The notes under the pieces are model-generated. The model did not search any database. It had not been told where the DNA came from and saw only the letters and a list, made by a program, of their open reading frames with translations. From Candidatus Iainarchaeum sp. (GTDB lineage: Archaea; B1Sed10-29; WALL01; JAGHAM01), in assembly GCA_021161465.1 (NCBI GenBank), contig JAGHAM010000035.1, positions 1 to 17,633 on the forward strand: a stretch of DNA of 17,633 nt. Direction: 5' to 3'. This document shows positions 7,626-15,234 of this stretch, in pieces (position 1 is the stretch's first letter; every line of letters starts with the position of its first letter). The translations under genes and the position numbers were made by a program.

Positions 7626-9008
7626 TCAGCAATTAAAATTCGTTACAGGTATGTTCTTCCCAAAGACTACACCTTCTATACCAGGGCTCAAGTCAGCGAC
7701 TTTACTCCTAGTGTACTCGCTGGTTCCACCTGGTGGTATAGGCGTGTTTGATGTGTCCTCATAGGTATTTCCAGCTACCATTATTGTGAGCCCATCTGCC
7801 TGTGGTTCTATGGGCAGGTCCCCCTGGTTTTTGATAATGAGTTTTCCATCAACAGCGTCGCAATTGACAGATATGCCCTTTAAGCCAATGGTTGGTTTCT
7901 GTACTGGGGGTGTATTGTCTTTAGTTGGTTGTCCAAATAGGATAAAGGCGCCCACCCCACCACCAATTATCACTATTGCCAATACTATTGCCATAAGTAG
8001 TAGTTTGGTTGGAAACTTTTTCTTGGGTTCGCTCTTTGGTGCTTCTGGCTGCTTAGGTTCTTGCTTTGGCCAGGGAGTTTGCACAATGGGCTTTGCTTGT
8101 TGCGTAGTTACTAGAGTTTTAGGTTCAGTTGGAGTAGCTGTCTGTGTTGGTGGAGTCTGTTCTCGTACCTGTGGTGTTGTTTCAGGGGCGGGTTTTGTGA
8201 CCTCCACCGGCTTGTAGCCAGCGAATTGTTTCGTTGGTGTCACGGGTGAAACTTTAACAGGCGTTTTCTCATCTTTGTTTATGTATTCCACTATACCCTT
8301 TGCAAAAGGCGATATCGGCCTACTGGTTTCTGAAGTTTCTTCCTTGGTGCTCTGGACAACTGGTTGGCTCACAGGGCTGAGAGTTTCTTCTACTTTAGGT
8401 ACAGTCTCTGGTTGTAGTGTTGGAGTTCCCTCTAATTTGGGCTCTTGAATAAAAGTTTGCTCTTTGAGCGTTTTCCCAGCAGACTCTTCTCTCATGGATT
8501 CACGGGCTTTTCTGGCAACAGTTTCTGCAAGCGGCTCTATGGTTGGTTTTTCAAGCGGCTCACTTATCGGCTGTGGTTCTGGTGATGCCATTTTTGGTTG
8601 TTCCACCACTGGGGGGGTTACCCCTGCTGATTTTTCAACAATGGGCTTTGGCATCTCTACAGGTTGAATAATATTTTTAGGTTTCTGTTCTGGCTTTGTT
8701 GGTTCTACCAATGGTTCCTCTGGTTCTACCAATGGTTTCTCTTCAGCTTTGGGTACTGTAGTTTCCGATGACCCAAACGGTTTTGGCTTACTTTCCATAA
8801 GATTCGATTTAGACTCAGAGCCAGCTTCCAGGCTTGTTACAAAGCTATCCTCTATGCCTTTACTAGCGATAGTCGTGCTCCCTTGGAAGGCATCTACAAT
8901 CTCTTCTTTGCTCAGTCCCATGATAGAGAGGATTTCCTCTATGTGTGAGCGAGGCACACCGCTCTTTAATCTTTCTTTAACATACTTTTTTATATGTTCA
9001 TCGACCAT
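7626..9008 (-). CDS. Unrecognised single-pass membrane protein with long Pro-rich linker
   Basis: A 460-residue protein of four parts. Residues 1-45 form a short helical domain with the pattern LKSGVPRSHIEEILSIMGLSKEEI, like the small L..G.....I...L...G....I motif seen at the start of many archaeal membrane proteins. Residues about 50-330 are a low-complexity linker rich in Pro, Glu, Lys, Thr and Val. A single transmembrane helix lies at about 336-358, after a basic patch (EPKKKFPTK). The last 100 residues look like a beta-rich domain (GKLIIKNQGDLPI, then PPGGTSEY) with two Cys, one of them the final residue, that could form a disulfide. By the positive-inside rule the long linker should be cytoplasmic and the small domain outside. 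Function unknown; it is probably a tether between the cytoplasm and the surface. The start is the ATG at 9008; a TTG at 9017 is the alternative. Confidence 0.78.
   Translation of the reverse strand: MVDEHIKKYVKERLKSGVPRSHIEEILSIMGLSKEEIVDAFQGSTTIASKGIEDSFVTSLEAGSESKSNLMESKPKPFGSSETTVPKAEEKPLVEPEEPLVEPTKPEQKPKNIIQPVEMPKPIVEKSAGVTPPVVEQPKMASPEPQPISEPLEKPTIEPLAETVARKARESMREESAGKTLKEQTFIQEPKLEGTPTLQPETVPKVEETLSPVSQPVVQSTKEETSETSRPISPFAKGIVEYINKDEKTPVKVSPVTPTKQFAGYKPVEVTKPAPETTPQVREQTPPTQTATPTEPKTLVTTQQAKPIVQTPWPKQEPKQPEAPKSEPKKKFPTKLLLMAIVLAIVIIGGGVGAFILFGQPTKDNTPPVQKPTIGLKGISVNCDAVDGKLIIKNQGDLPIEPQADGLTIMVAGNTYEDTSNTPIPPGGTSEYTRSKVADLSPGIEGVVFGKNIPVTNFNC
8701..8737 (-). repeat. Two 16-base direct repeats, 21-base period
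   Basis: GGTTCTACCAATGGTT occurs at 8701-8716 and 8722-8737, one 7-codon step apart. It encodes the repeated LVEP segment in the Pro-rich linker, so it is most likely slippage or duplication in a low-complexity region. Confidence 0.6.
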
Positions 9009-9037
9009 CTTCTTCAACTAATTGAAAAAGAAACTAG

Positions 9038-9046
9038 TATTTAAGC
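9038..9046 (-). promoter_or_regulatory. TATA-like box for the 9008 membrane-protein gene
   Basis: Minus strand TTAAATACT, centred about 34 bases before the ATG at 9008. Transcription would begin near 9017, leaving a leader of about 9 bases or a leaderless start at the TTG. Confidence 0.45.
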
Positions 9047-9078
9047 ATTCCAGAATTGTATGTTTAGCTTGGGATAAC

Positions 9079-9088
9079 CTTTTTAAAC
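9079..9088 (+). promoter_or_regulatory. TATA-like box for the surface-protein operon
   Basis: CTTTTTAAAC, centred about 34 bases before the ATG at 9118, with transcription start expected near 9109. A GGGGAT lies at 9111-9116, one base from the ATG. This rules against the upstream in-frame start at 9022. Confidence 0.45.
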
Positions 9089-9117
9089 AAGATAGCCTTC
9101 TTTTATTTGTGGGGATT

Positions 9118-9867
9118 ATGAGAAGTAAAGCGTTTGGGTTCATCGATGTTGCCCTGTTGGCTGTTTTGATTCTTGTGGTCATTGTGTTTACTGTTCTGCT
9201 ATTAAATCTCCCTGGCTCTCAAGTTCCTCCTACCAATGGGTCTGATTTGCCTCCGCCATCATGGAATGGAAGCGCCAAATGCGGCAATGGCATAGCTGAT
9301 GAGGGCGAGACCTGTCAAAACTGCCCACAGGACCTCAGTGCAGCGGAGTGTGCGTGTTTTTCTCCGCATACAACAGCACCAAAACTTGGAGAGAAGTTTT
9401 ATCTTTGTAGCAATGAAACTGTGACCATAGACTGGTTGAAGATAAAGCTACTGGATCCTACGGCAAAGAGAATAGAAGTAACCACACCCACAAGGTCGTA
9501 CACAACTACCTTATCGCAAGGCTTGGCCGAACCTGTTGGATACTGGAAGGGCACCGTTTTCAATGGTTTTGAACTGACACTTGAGAAAGCAGTTCAGGAT
9601 GGGATTGCTCTAAAGGTGGACTACCAAACTAAAGATTTGAGCCTACCTTTCACCGTGGCGAACGGAGAGATAATTAAGATTAGGAATACACCCCTGAAGA
9701 TAGTTGCAGACGTAAATATGTCCTCCCTAAGCGTGACACTTAAGACAGATGATGGAAAGAGCATAAAGACGCTAGATGTGGGGGATAAGGTTGATATGGA
9801 GGGGTACACTGTGACCTACTTAGGCTCAAGTGATGCTGAACCAATCCTGAAGGTGACACGAGAATGA
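9118..9867 (+). CDS. Membrane-anchored extracytoplasmic protein with CGNG Cys motif
   Basis: A 249-residue protein of unknown function. The N-terminus (MRSKAFGFIDVALLAVLILVV, 1-21) has two basic residues, then a hydrophobic stretch to about residue 30. It serves as a signal anchor or could be a class III prepilin-like signal with cleavage after Gly7, which is a tentative reading. A Pro-rich spacer follows, then CGNGIADEGETCQNCPQDLS (C55, C66, C69) with further Cys at 78, 80 and 97, a motif common in archaeal cell-surface proteins and probably disulfide-bonded outside. The remaining 150 residues look like beta-strands (for example YTVTYLGS near the end). Start choice: the ATG at 9118 with GGGGAT just upstream; the frame is open back to 9022, but the TATA-like box lies there. 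The stop overlaps the ATG of the VWA gene (ATGA), so the two are co-translated. Confidence 0.82.
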   Translation: MRSKAFGFIDVALLAVLILVVIVFTVLLLNLPGSQVPPTNGSDLPPPSWNGSAKCGNGIADEGETCQNCPQDLSAAECACFSPHTTAPKLGEKFYLCSNETVTIDWLKIKLLDPTAKRIEVTTPTRSYTTTLSQGLAEPVGYWKGTVFNGFELTLEKAVQDGIALKVDYQTKDLSLPFTVANGEIIKIRNTPLKIVADVNMSSLSVTLKTDDGKSIKTLDVGDKVDMEGYTVTYLGSSDAEPILKVTRE

Positions 9868-12095
9868 GAGCAATACCTCTTGTGCCGACTGCAATCATAT
9901 TCCTACTTTGCTTTGCTAGTGGTCAGGTTGGGCTGGCGTCTTGGGGGGATACTTTTGATAATAGTTCTCACGTAGCAACTTCTTCAAATATTGAGATTTC
10001 AAGTGGTTCTGCTCATTTGGCTCATTTAAGCACTGCTAGCTTCACCAGAGGGCAGTCAGTTGAAATTGTTACAGAACCCAATATTTGGAATTACACAGCA
10101 TCTGTGAGTGTTCCAATGGGTTTCCTCACTAACAAACTTTCATTGAATCTAACGGGAGAGGTAGTGGAAACAAGTTCGAAAAAACCTCTAGATGTTGTTC
10201 TGGTAACTGATGTTTCTGGGAGTATGGGTACCACAAAGATGCGTGCAGCAAAAGAGGCCGATAGAATTTTTGTTAATACGGTGCTACCAGATGACACGGG
10301 TCAGACACAGGTAGGTCTTGTTAGTTACTCTTCTGACGCGTATTTGGACAGCTGCTTGACTGATAATAAAGGGGCTTTGATAGATACAATAAATAGTTAT
10401 AGTAGTGGTGGCATGACTTGCATAGCATGCGGAATGGAAATTGCAATAAGCTTGCTTGAGGCAAGCCCAAAAGAGAATAAAGTAATTTTGTTAGTGACTG
10501 ATGGTGAGGCAAATACTGTCAACAAGACAACATCCAGTGGAACCTGTGATGGGATTGCAGTCCTAAATGAGGTTACTGGTTCTTCCTCTGGTTCTGCAAA
10601 AAGCATGTCTAGAAAACTAGCTAAGGTGGCTAATGAGAAAGGTATTGTACTTTACACCATTGGATTTGGAAGCGATGCTGATGATGCACTTTTGCAAGAT
10701 ATGGCAGATAGCGCTAATGGGGACTATTACTATGCTCCCTCTGCTGAAAATCTAAGGGACATCTATAAAGCTATAGCAGTCAAGACTAGCAGGTCTTATC
10801 CTGCAAATGTCACTATCAATGTTGGGGGAACAAACGAGAGCTCCACTCAGTTGTATTTACTAGGCGAGGTAAAAAGCAATGTAGTTAATTTGACTACTCA
10901 GTTGTCGAGCTTGCTGGCATTGTACAAAACCTGTAACTGCTCACATTGTAGTGTTAATGGAAATAACTGCGTGATAGGCATTGGCATCAAGTCAGAATCA
11001 GGGGGAACTTTGCACTTCAGCAATTTAGACTTAAGCGGAATGGCTGGCTCTGGTGGGCTTGCAAGCAAGGTAATCAGGGCGGGCACTCCATTTGGAGGCT
11101 GGCATGAACTGTGCTACGATGCTGGAAACATAGATTCGAACAAGGATATAACAATAGAACTATTTGATGAGTATGGGAATCATTTATTGTGCTCTTATTG
11201 TACAATCCCCATCAACAGCCTAGCCGATAATGGTATGCATTGCTTTGATATAAGCAATATTGTCACGTCAAGAACTAACATAACACTAAATGCAAGCCTA
11301 TATTCCACTGACAGGACAAGCTCACCAGAACTGAGATATTGGAACGTATCCTGGATTAATGCTGTACCTCCCGCCACGGATGCAGGCGGACCATATATCT
11401 GTACCACTGGAGAGACAGTGGTGCTTGATGGAAGCAACACAACAGATGCTTCATACTGTCCAGCTGGTGGCGGTTCCTGTTCTAGTTTAAATTATACATG
11501 GTCCCTAACTGGGCTGAACAGTGTATGGTCTGATACTTTTAACGGGGTTAAACCCTCATTCACATGCCCTCCTGTTGGGAGCTACTCAGTTTCTTTATCA
11601 GTTACTAATCCCAGTAACTTAAAGGGTGTCTATAACACTTACCTCCAATCAAACCCAACAAAACCAAATCTTACCATAGAGACGACATACGTGACTGGGC
11701 CATCGATTGTAGGTATACCCACTGAGATAACCCCAACCGTGAAAAACACAGGTATGTCAAAGAGCCAAAACTACAATATTTCTTATAGCGTTCTTGATGA
11801 GAATAACAATACAATATACCAGGGAAAGAACGTAAGGGTGTCAGGCTTGCCTGGTGACAGGAAGAGGAAGAACTCCTTTAAGTGGACACCGGATAAACCC
11901 GGGAAATATACAATCCAGATACAGGTGCTTAACGAAACTGGCGGCGTTGTATATGCTGATTTAAAAACTACTTATGTGAAGAAACCAGAGGGCACCAGCT
12001 TTGTTGCACCCGAATACCCTGGAGCCTCCATGTTGATAGTGCTGTTGCTGGTACCCCTTATCTCGTATGCATTCTTGCGCAGAAAGCGCGAATAA
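9864..12095 (+). CDS. Large secreted surface protein: VWA, PKD and CARDB-like domains, PEF-CTERM-like anchor
   Basis: A 743-residue exported protein. Residues 1-26 are a signal peptide. A von Willebrand A domain spans about 108-305 with a complete metal-ion-dependent adhesion site: DVSGS (116-120), Thr185 in GGMTC, and Asp213 in VTDGE. A Cys-rich segment follows (TCNCSHCSVNGNNC). A PKD-like domain starts near residue 505 (DAGGPYICTTGETVVLDGS), and a CARDB-like beta domain lies at about 605-695. The tail reads APEYPG, then a hydrophobic helix, then RRKRE, like archaeal PEF-CTERM sorting signals; a plain C-terminal membrane anchor is the alternative. There are at least fifteen N-glycosylation sequons (NxS/T), fitting a glycosylated surface protein. 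It probably binds another surface or cell through the VWA domain. It overlaps the upstream gene by 4 bases. No obvious archaeosortase is in this window. Confidence 0.85.
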   Translation: MRAIPLVPTAIIFLLCFASGQVGLASWGDTFDNSSHVATSSNIEISSGSAHLAHLSTASFTRGQSVEIVTEPNIWNYTASVSVPMGFLTNKLSLNLTGEVVETSSKKPLDVVLVTDVSGSMGTTKMRAAKEADRIFVNTVLPDDTGQTQVGLVSYSSDAYLDSCLTDNKGALIDTINSYSSGGMTCIACGMEIAISLLEASPKENKVILLVTDGEANTVNKTTSSGTCDGIAVLNEVTGSSSGSAKSMSRKLAKVANEKGIVLYTIGFGSDADDALLQDMADSANGDYYYAPSAENLRDIYKAIAVKTSRSYPANVTINVGGTNESSTQLYLLGEVKSNVVNLTTQLSSLLALYKTCNCSHCSVNGNNCVIGIGIKSESGGTLHFSNLDLSGMAGSGGLASKVIRAGTPFGGWHELCYDAGNIDSNKDITIELFDEYGNHLLCSYCTIPINSLADNGMHCFDISNIVTSRTNITLNASLYSTDRTSSPELRYWNVSWINAVPPATDAGGPYICTTGETVVLDGSNTTDASYCPAGGGSCSSLNYTWSLTGLNSVWSDTFNGVKPSFTCPPVGSYSVSLSVTNPSNLKGVYNTYLQSNPTKPNLTIETTYVTGPSIVGIPTEITPTVKNTGMSKSQNYNISYSVLDENNNTIYQGKNVRVSGLPGDRKRKNSFKWTPDKPGKYTIQIQVLNETGGVVYADLKTTYVKKPEGTSFVAPEYPGASMLIVLLLVPLISYAFLRRKRE

Positions 12096-12105
12096 CCTGA
12101 GCTGA

Positions 12106-13131
12106 CTAATCAAGTTTTATCTTTAGCTTTCTGGTTTTTGGATTTATCTCAACGCCAAGCTCGTTGGATATCTCTTCCCAGCTCTTGCCATCTTTCTTCA
12201 TCTGGTTTATCCTGGCGAAAAGTCCCTGTAGCTCGTATAAATGAGCGTAAATCATATCACCATTGGCTTTGCCCTTCTTTATCTTCTCCTCCAACTCTCC
12301 AATTGCTTTCTCTTGCTCCTTGAGTCTTTTCTCCAGCTTCATCTGTTTTTTGTCTTCCTTTGGTTCGGTTTCTATGCTGCTTGAGTAATAGTCATCGACT
12401 GCTTCATTAAAGGTCTTCCTTGGCTCGAATTTATCTTCCCTGGATTTTAACTCCACAATAACAGGTTCACCCTGTATCCCTGGTTTATACTCATCCAAAA
12501 TTTTCTTTAGCTCAGAGAATAATCTTAAAATCTCTTCATCAGTTGGTTCTTCCTTGTTTTTGTTTATGCCTGCTCTGAAGCAGACTTCTTCGAGGTATTT
12601 TCCACTCATGTTTAAGTGCTTTACCATAGAGCGGATTATGTCTTTTTGGTCGAAGATTTTTTTGAATTCCTCGATGGAAACCTCCCTCGGGTCGAGGCCC
12701 TGTGGCTTTGGGAGGGTATACAGCTTCCCGGGTTTGATTACCCTATCCTTCCATCTCTCATGTCTGAGGCAATGTAGGGTTTTACCGTCCTTTTCTATGA
12801 TTAGATTCCCCTTTGAGAATATCTCCATCACTATGGTGTACCCATTGTCGAATTTTATCCTAACCACCCGGTCAAAGCCAGCTTGGCTGACCTCGATGGC
12901 TTTAGAGCCCCTTAGGTGTTTTCGTGCAAACATAGATATGTTAGAGGGTGGTTTAGATTCACGTGAGTACCTGGTCATGAAGACAGATTCTCCAGGCATG
13001 AAAATCAACTCGTGAGAGGTAAGTTTTATCTTAAATCCCCCATCGATATCTTGCATTTTTTCGAAATAACAGCCTTCAAGCTCTTTAAATTCCTTTACTA
13101 GCCAGCTAACCTCAATGTTTGTGACGGACAT
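12106..13131 (-). CDS. rqcH: Rqc2/RqcH-like NFACT protein lacking the C-terminal NFACT-R domain
   Basis: A 341-residue protein matching the first part of archaeal Rqc2/FbpA-like proteins, which are normally much longer. NFACT-N spans about 1-145 and includes FARKHLRG (68-75) and GFDRVVRI (85-92) with Asp87-Arg88, the pair that Rqc2/RqcH proteins need to bind tRNA during tailing of stalled nascent chains. The early Asp (yeast D9) appears replaced by Glu7. A HhH-like helical stretch follows (about 146-215), then KFEPRKTFNEAVDDYY (234-249), typical of the family, then a coiled-coil middle segment (about 258-315, GKSWEEISNEL). It stops at VEINPKTRKLKIKLD, where NFACT-R (DUF814) usually begins. 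There is no room for a frameshifted continuation because the opposing VWA gene ends 10 bases on. The start overlaps the rhomboid gene by 20 bases. Confidence 0.85.
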   Translation of the reverse strand: MSVTNIEVSWLVKEFKELEGCYFEKMQDIDGGFKIKLTSHELIFMPGESVFMTRYSRESKPPSNISMFARKHLRGSKAIEVSQAGFDRVVRIKFDNGYTIVMEIFSKGNLIIEKDGKTLHCLRHERWKDRVIKPGKLYTLPKPQGLDPREVSIEEFKKIFDQKDIIRSMVKHLNMSGKYLEEVCFRAGINKNKEEPTDEEILRLFSELKKILDEYKPGIQGEPVIVELKSREDKFEPRKTFNEAVDDYYSSSIETEPKEDKKQMKLEKRLKEQEKAIGELEEKIKKGKANGDMIYAHLYELQGLFARINQMKKDGKSWEEISNELGVEINPKTRKLKIKLD

Positions 13132-13969
13132 GGTTTTTACCCCGTATTCTTCCCCACATACCCTTCAGGTCGTCAATCAGCCATTCAAATGCCTCTACCC
13201 TAAATTCGTATACATACAGCAGTCCTGCCAGTGCGCCAAACAGGTGTATCAGCATAGATGGGGGAGTTGCAGCCTCCTCTTTACTACCTCTCTCTATTGT
13301 CTGCTTCTGCTGTTCTTTTACTTCTTTTACCTTTACAGTCTCATTTAACTTTTGTGTGAGGTTCTGGACGATGACTATCTCAGGAGTTATGTTTTCTCCC
13401 TTAGCTTTCTTTTCATTTATCTTTTCCTGCAGTTCGCGCAAGCTTGTGTTCAATTGTTGTATTTCACTAACTTTTTCATTTATCACTTTTTCGTGGGCGG
13501 TTTCTATATAACTAATGACAGCTTGTGTTGCAGGGATTGCAATGAACGATGCGAAAACGACACATGCAATGATAACTATCACAGTCTTCTTTATGTCTGC
13601 CATATAACCAGCAACGAGTAGACCAGCTATCCCTGCTGATGAGCCTATGACCCATGTTCCTGGACTCAATAGGGCATAACAAAACCCAGCGACAGTACCT
13701 GAGAACAAAAACACACCGAGGGTATCTTTCCACCCAAACCTGTTTTCGGCGATTAACCCGACAGGTACGAGAACCAGCAGGTTGGCAAGTAAGTGCTTTA
13801 TCCCGATGTGCATGAAGGAGTAGGTGAGGGCCCCTATTAAGTTATTTCTACTGACGCCAAAGAGGTACATCTGGCTTATGGGATATACATACAGCTGGCC
13901 TTTTGACATGAGAAAATAAGCAACTATCAGCGATATAGTTATCGTTAGTGTAGCACGAGCTTTCATCAT
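13112..13969 (-). CDS. Rhomboid intramembrane serine protease with coiled-coil insert
   Basis: A 285-residue membrane protease. Residues 8-22, 56-75, 83-101, 109-124, 128-146 and 238-254 look like six membrane helices. FMHIGIKHLLANLL contains the H59xxxN63 motif that stabilises the oxyanion, GSSAG (109-113) holds the catalytic Ser111, and IHLFGALAG holds the catalytic His242. Between helices 5 and 6, residues about 155-235 form a Glu/Lys/Gln-rich coiled coil in place of a short loop. In GlpG that loop (L5) faces outside and covers the active site. The insert carries four N-glycosylation sequons (N174, N193, N203, N209), which fits an outside location. A soluble tail (255-285) with basic residues follows. 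The start is the ATG at 13969, about 25 bases after a TATA-like box; a second ATG at 13966 is equally in frame. The substrate is unknown. Confidence 0.85.
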   Translation of the reverse strand: MMKARATLTITISLIVAYFLMSKGQLYVYPISQMYLFGVSRNNLIGALTYSFMHIGIKHLLANLLVLVPVGLIAENRFGWKDTLGVFLFSGTVAGFCYALLSPGTWVIGSSAGIAGLLVAGYMADIKKTVIVIIACVVFASFIAIPATQAVISYIETAHEKVINEKVSEIQQLNTSLRELQEKINEKKAKGENITPEIVIVQNLTQKLNETVKVKEVKEQQKQTIERGSKEEAATPPSMLIHLFGALAGLLYVYEFRVEAFEWLIDDLKGMWGRIRGKNHVRHKH

Positions 13970-13989
13970 TAAGGCTTAAGTGCGTAAAC

Positions 13990-13998
13990 TATTTAAGA
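13990..13998 (-). promoter_or_regulatory. TATA-like box for the rhomboid-NFACT operon
   Basis: Minus strand TCTTAAATA, centred about 25 bases before the ATG at 13969, with no ribosome binding site visible. This predicts a leaderless transcript covering the rhomboid and the overlapping NFACT gene. Confidence 0.5.
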
Positions 13999-14010
13999 GT
14001 AGCCTTTGGG

Positions 14011-15222
14011 CTATATGTTCTTCAAAAAGCTCATGGCAAGCTTAGCGGCGGCTGGGCTCTTCTTGACCATGATTTTTAGCACAGTTTTCAAACCCTTGCC
14101 ATGCCCGAGCTCTAATATCGTTTCCGGGTCAACAGCATCAGCTATTAGTTCCATCTGCTCATCGTTGAGTTTTTCAAAGAACTGCCTCACTTTAAGTATT
14201 TTCTTGAACTCCTTCCCTCTGGTTTCTTCCCAAACCTCCTCATACTCCTTTAGCCTCTCCTCAGAGACGTCTCCTTCTTTTATAGCTTTGGTTCCAATTT
14301 CTGCTGCCATCATCCCTGCTTCCATAGCAGAGCCGATTCCACCACCGTGTATGGGGTTAACCATCCTTGCTGCATCCCCTATGACCATCAGACCACCAGT
14401 TACTTTCTTCTCAACAGCGGCTGTAACTGGTATAACACCAGCGTTTACTTCGATGATTGATGCATTCTCAAATTTTTCCTTGTTGTTTTCAATCCATTCA
14501 TCGAGGTACTCTTTAGCGGTTTTCTTCAAGTCACCGCGTATCCCAACACCAACGTTGGCCGTGTCATTGCCCTTTGGGAATACCCAGACATAGCCTCTAG
14601 GAGCCACATCAGTTCCAAAATATAGTTCCATCTTGTGAGGGTCCATCAGTTTAACCCCAGCCATTTCATATTGGTAGCCATCGTCACACTCGGTGAGTGG
14701 CATTGAAGTTTTTATACCAGCATATCTAGCTACCATAGAGTCCACACCGTCAGCCGCTATAACTAACTTTGAGTGGAGTTCTAACTCTTTTCCCTCATGT
14801 TTTACCTTCACACCAGTTACTTGCTCTCCCTCTTTTATGACATCATACACTAGTGCTTTCAGCATGTATTTTGCTCCAGCCCGTATGGCTTCTGCTGCTA
14901 GTTCCTTCTCCCACATCTTCCTCTCTATTATGTACCCTGTCTGACCTGTTTTGCGTGTGTCTATCTCAACACGTTTGCCAGATGGAGAAATTAAGATAGC
15001 ACCATGTATCTCCTGCAGTGCCCATTTAGGATTTGGCTTCTGGTTGGTTATCTTAATCCAGCGCATGGATAAGCCTTCACCACACCTCTTTGGCGCGCCC
15101 AATTCTTGTTTTCTGTCGATAACCAATGTTTTCATTCCTCTCTCCGCGAACTCCTGGGCGCATTTGCTCCCTCCAGGCCCAGCCCCAACTACAATTACAT
15201 CCCACGAAGAATCATACATCAT
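14011..15222 (-). CDS. Geranylgeranyl reductase (digeranylgeranylglycerophospholipid reductase)
   Basis: A 403-residue FAD-dependent reductase of the archaeal GGR family that saturates the isoprenoid chains of ether lipids, probably at the membrane surface. GAGPGG (13-18) is the dinucleotide-binding loop, RCGEG (46-50) contains the conserved Cys47, YVWVFPKGNDTANVGVG (211-227) matches the family motif YxWxFPx(7-8)GxG around the substrate pocket, and GDAA (282-285) with NPIHGGGIG (289-297) is the FAD-binding region. Length is normal for the family. Start choice: an ATG at 15222 with GAGGTGAT at 15227-15234 (4-base spacing); the frame is open back to 15261 but that part lies inside the ferredoxin gene. 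It follows the ferredoxin gene by 5 bases. In Methanosarcina acetivorans a neighbouring ferredoxin donates electrons to this reductase, so the same pairing is likely here. Confidence 0.92.
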   Translation of the reverse strand: MMYDSSWDVIVVGAGPGGSKCAQEFAERGMKTLVIDRKQELGAPKRCGEGLSMRWIKITNQKPNPKWALQEIHGAILISPSGKRVEIDTRKTGQTGYIIERKMWEKELAAEAIRAGAKYMLKALVYDVIKEGEQVTGVKVKHEGKELELHSKLVIAADGVDSMVARYAGIKTSMPLTECDDGYQYEMAGVKLMDPHKMELYFGTDVAPRGYVWVFPKGNDTANVGVGIRGDLKKTAKEYLDEWIENNKEKFENASIIEVNAGVIPVTAAVEKKVTGGLMVIGDAARMVNPIHGGGIGSAMEAGMMAAEIGTKAIKEGDVSEERLKEYEEVWEETRGKEFKKILKVRQFFEKLNDEQMELIADAVDPETILELGHGKGLKTVLKIMVKKSPAAAKLAMSFLKNI

Positions 15223-15226
15223 AAAA

Positions 15227-15234
15227 ATCACCTC
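15227..15234 (-). promoter_or_regulatory. Strong ribosome binding site for geranylgeranyl reductase
   Basis: GAGGTGAT on the minus strand is a near-perfect match to the archaeal 16S rRNA 3' end, with 4 bases to the ATG at 15222. It overlaps the ferredoxin stop codon (15228-15230) and decides the reductase start. Confidence 0.75.

Noticed and set aside
7786-8667. Gly/Ser/Val-rich plus-strand frames opposite the Pro-rich membrane protein
   Set aside because: They are antisense to a Pro/Thr/Glu-rich linker, with no ribosome binding site or promoter.
9022-9117. A 32-residue N-terminal extension of the CGNG-motif protein
   Set aside because: The TATA-like box lies inside it, and the extension would put a charged segment ahead of an otherwise normal signal anchor.
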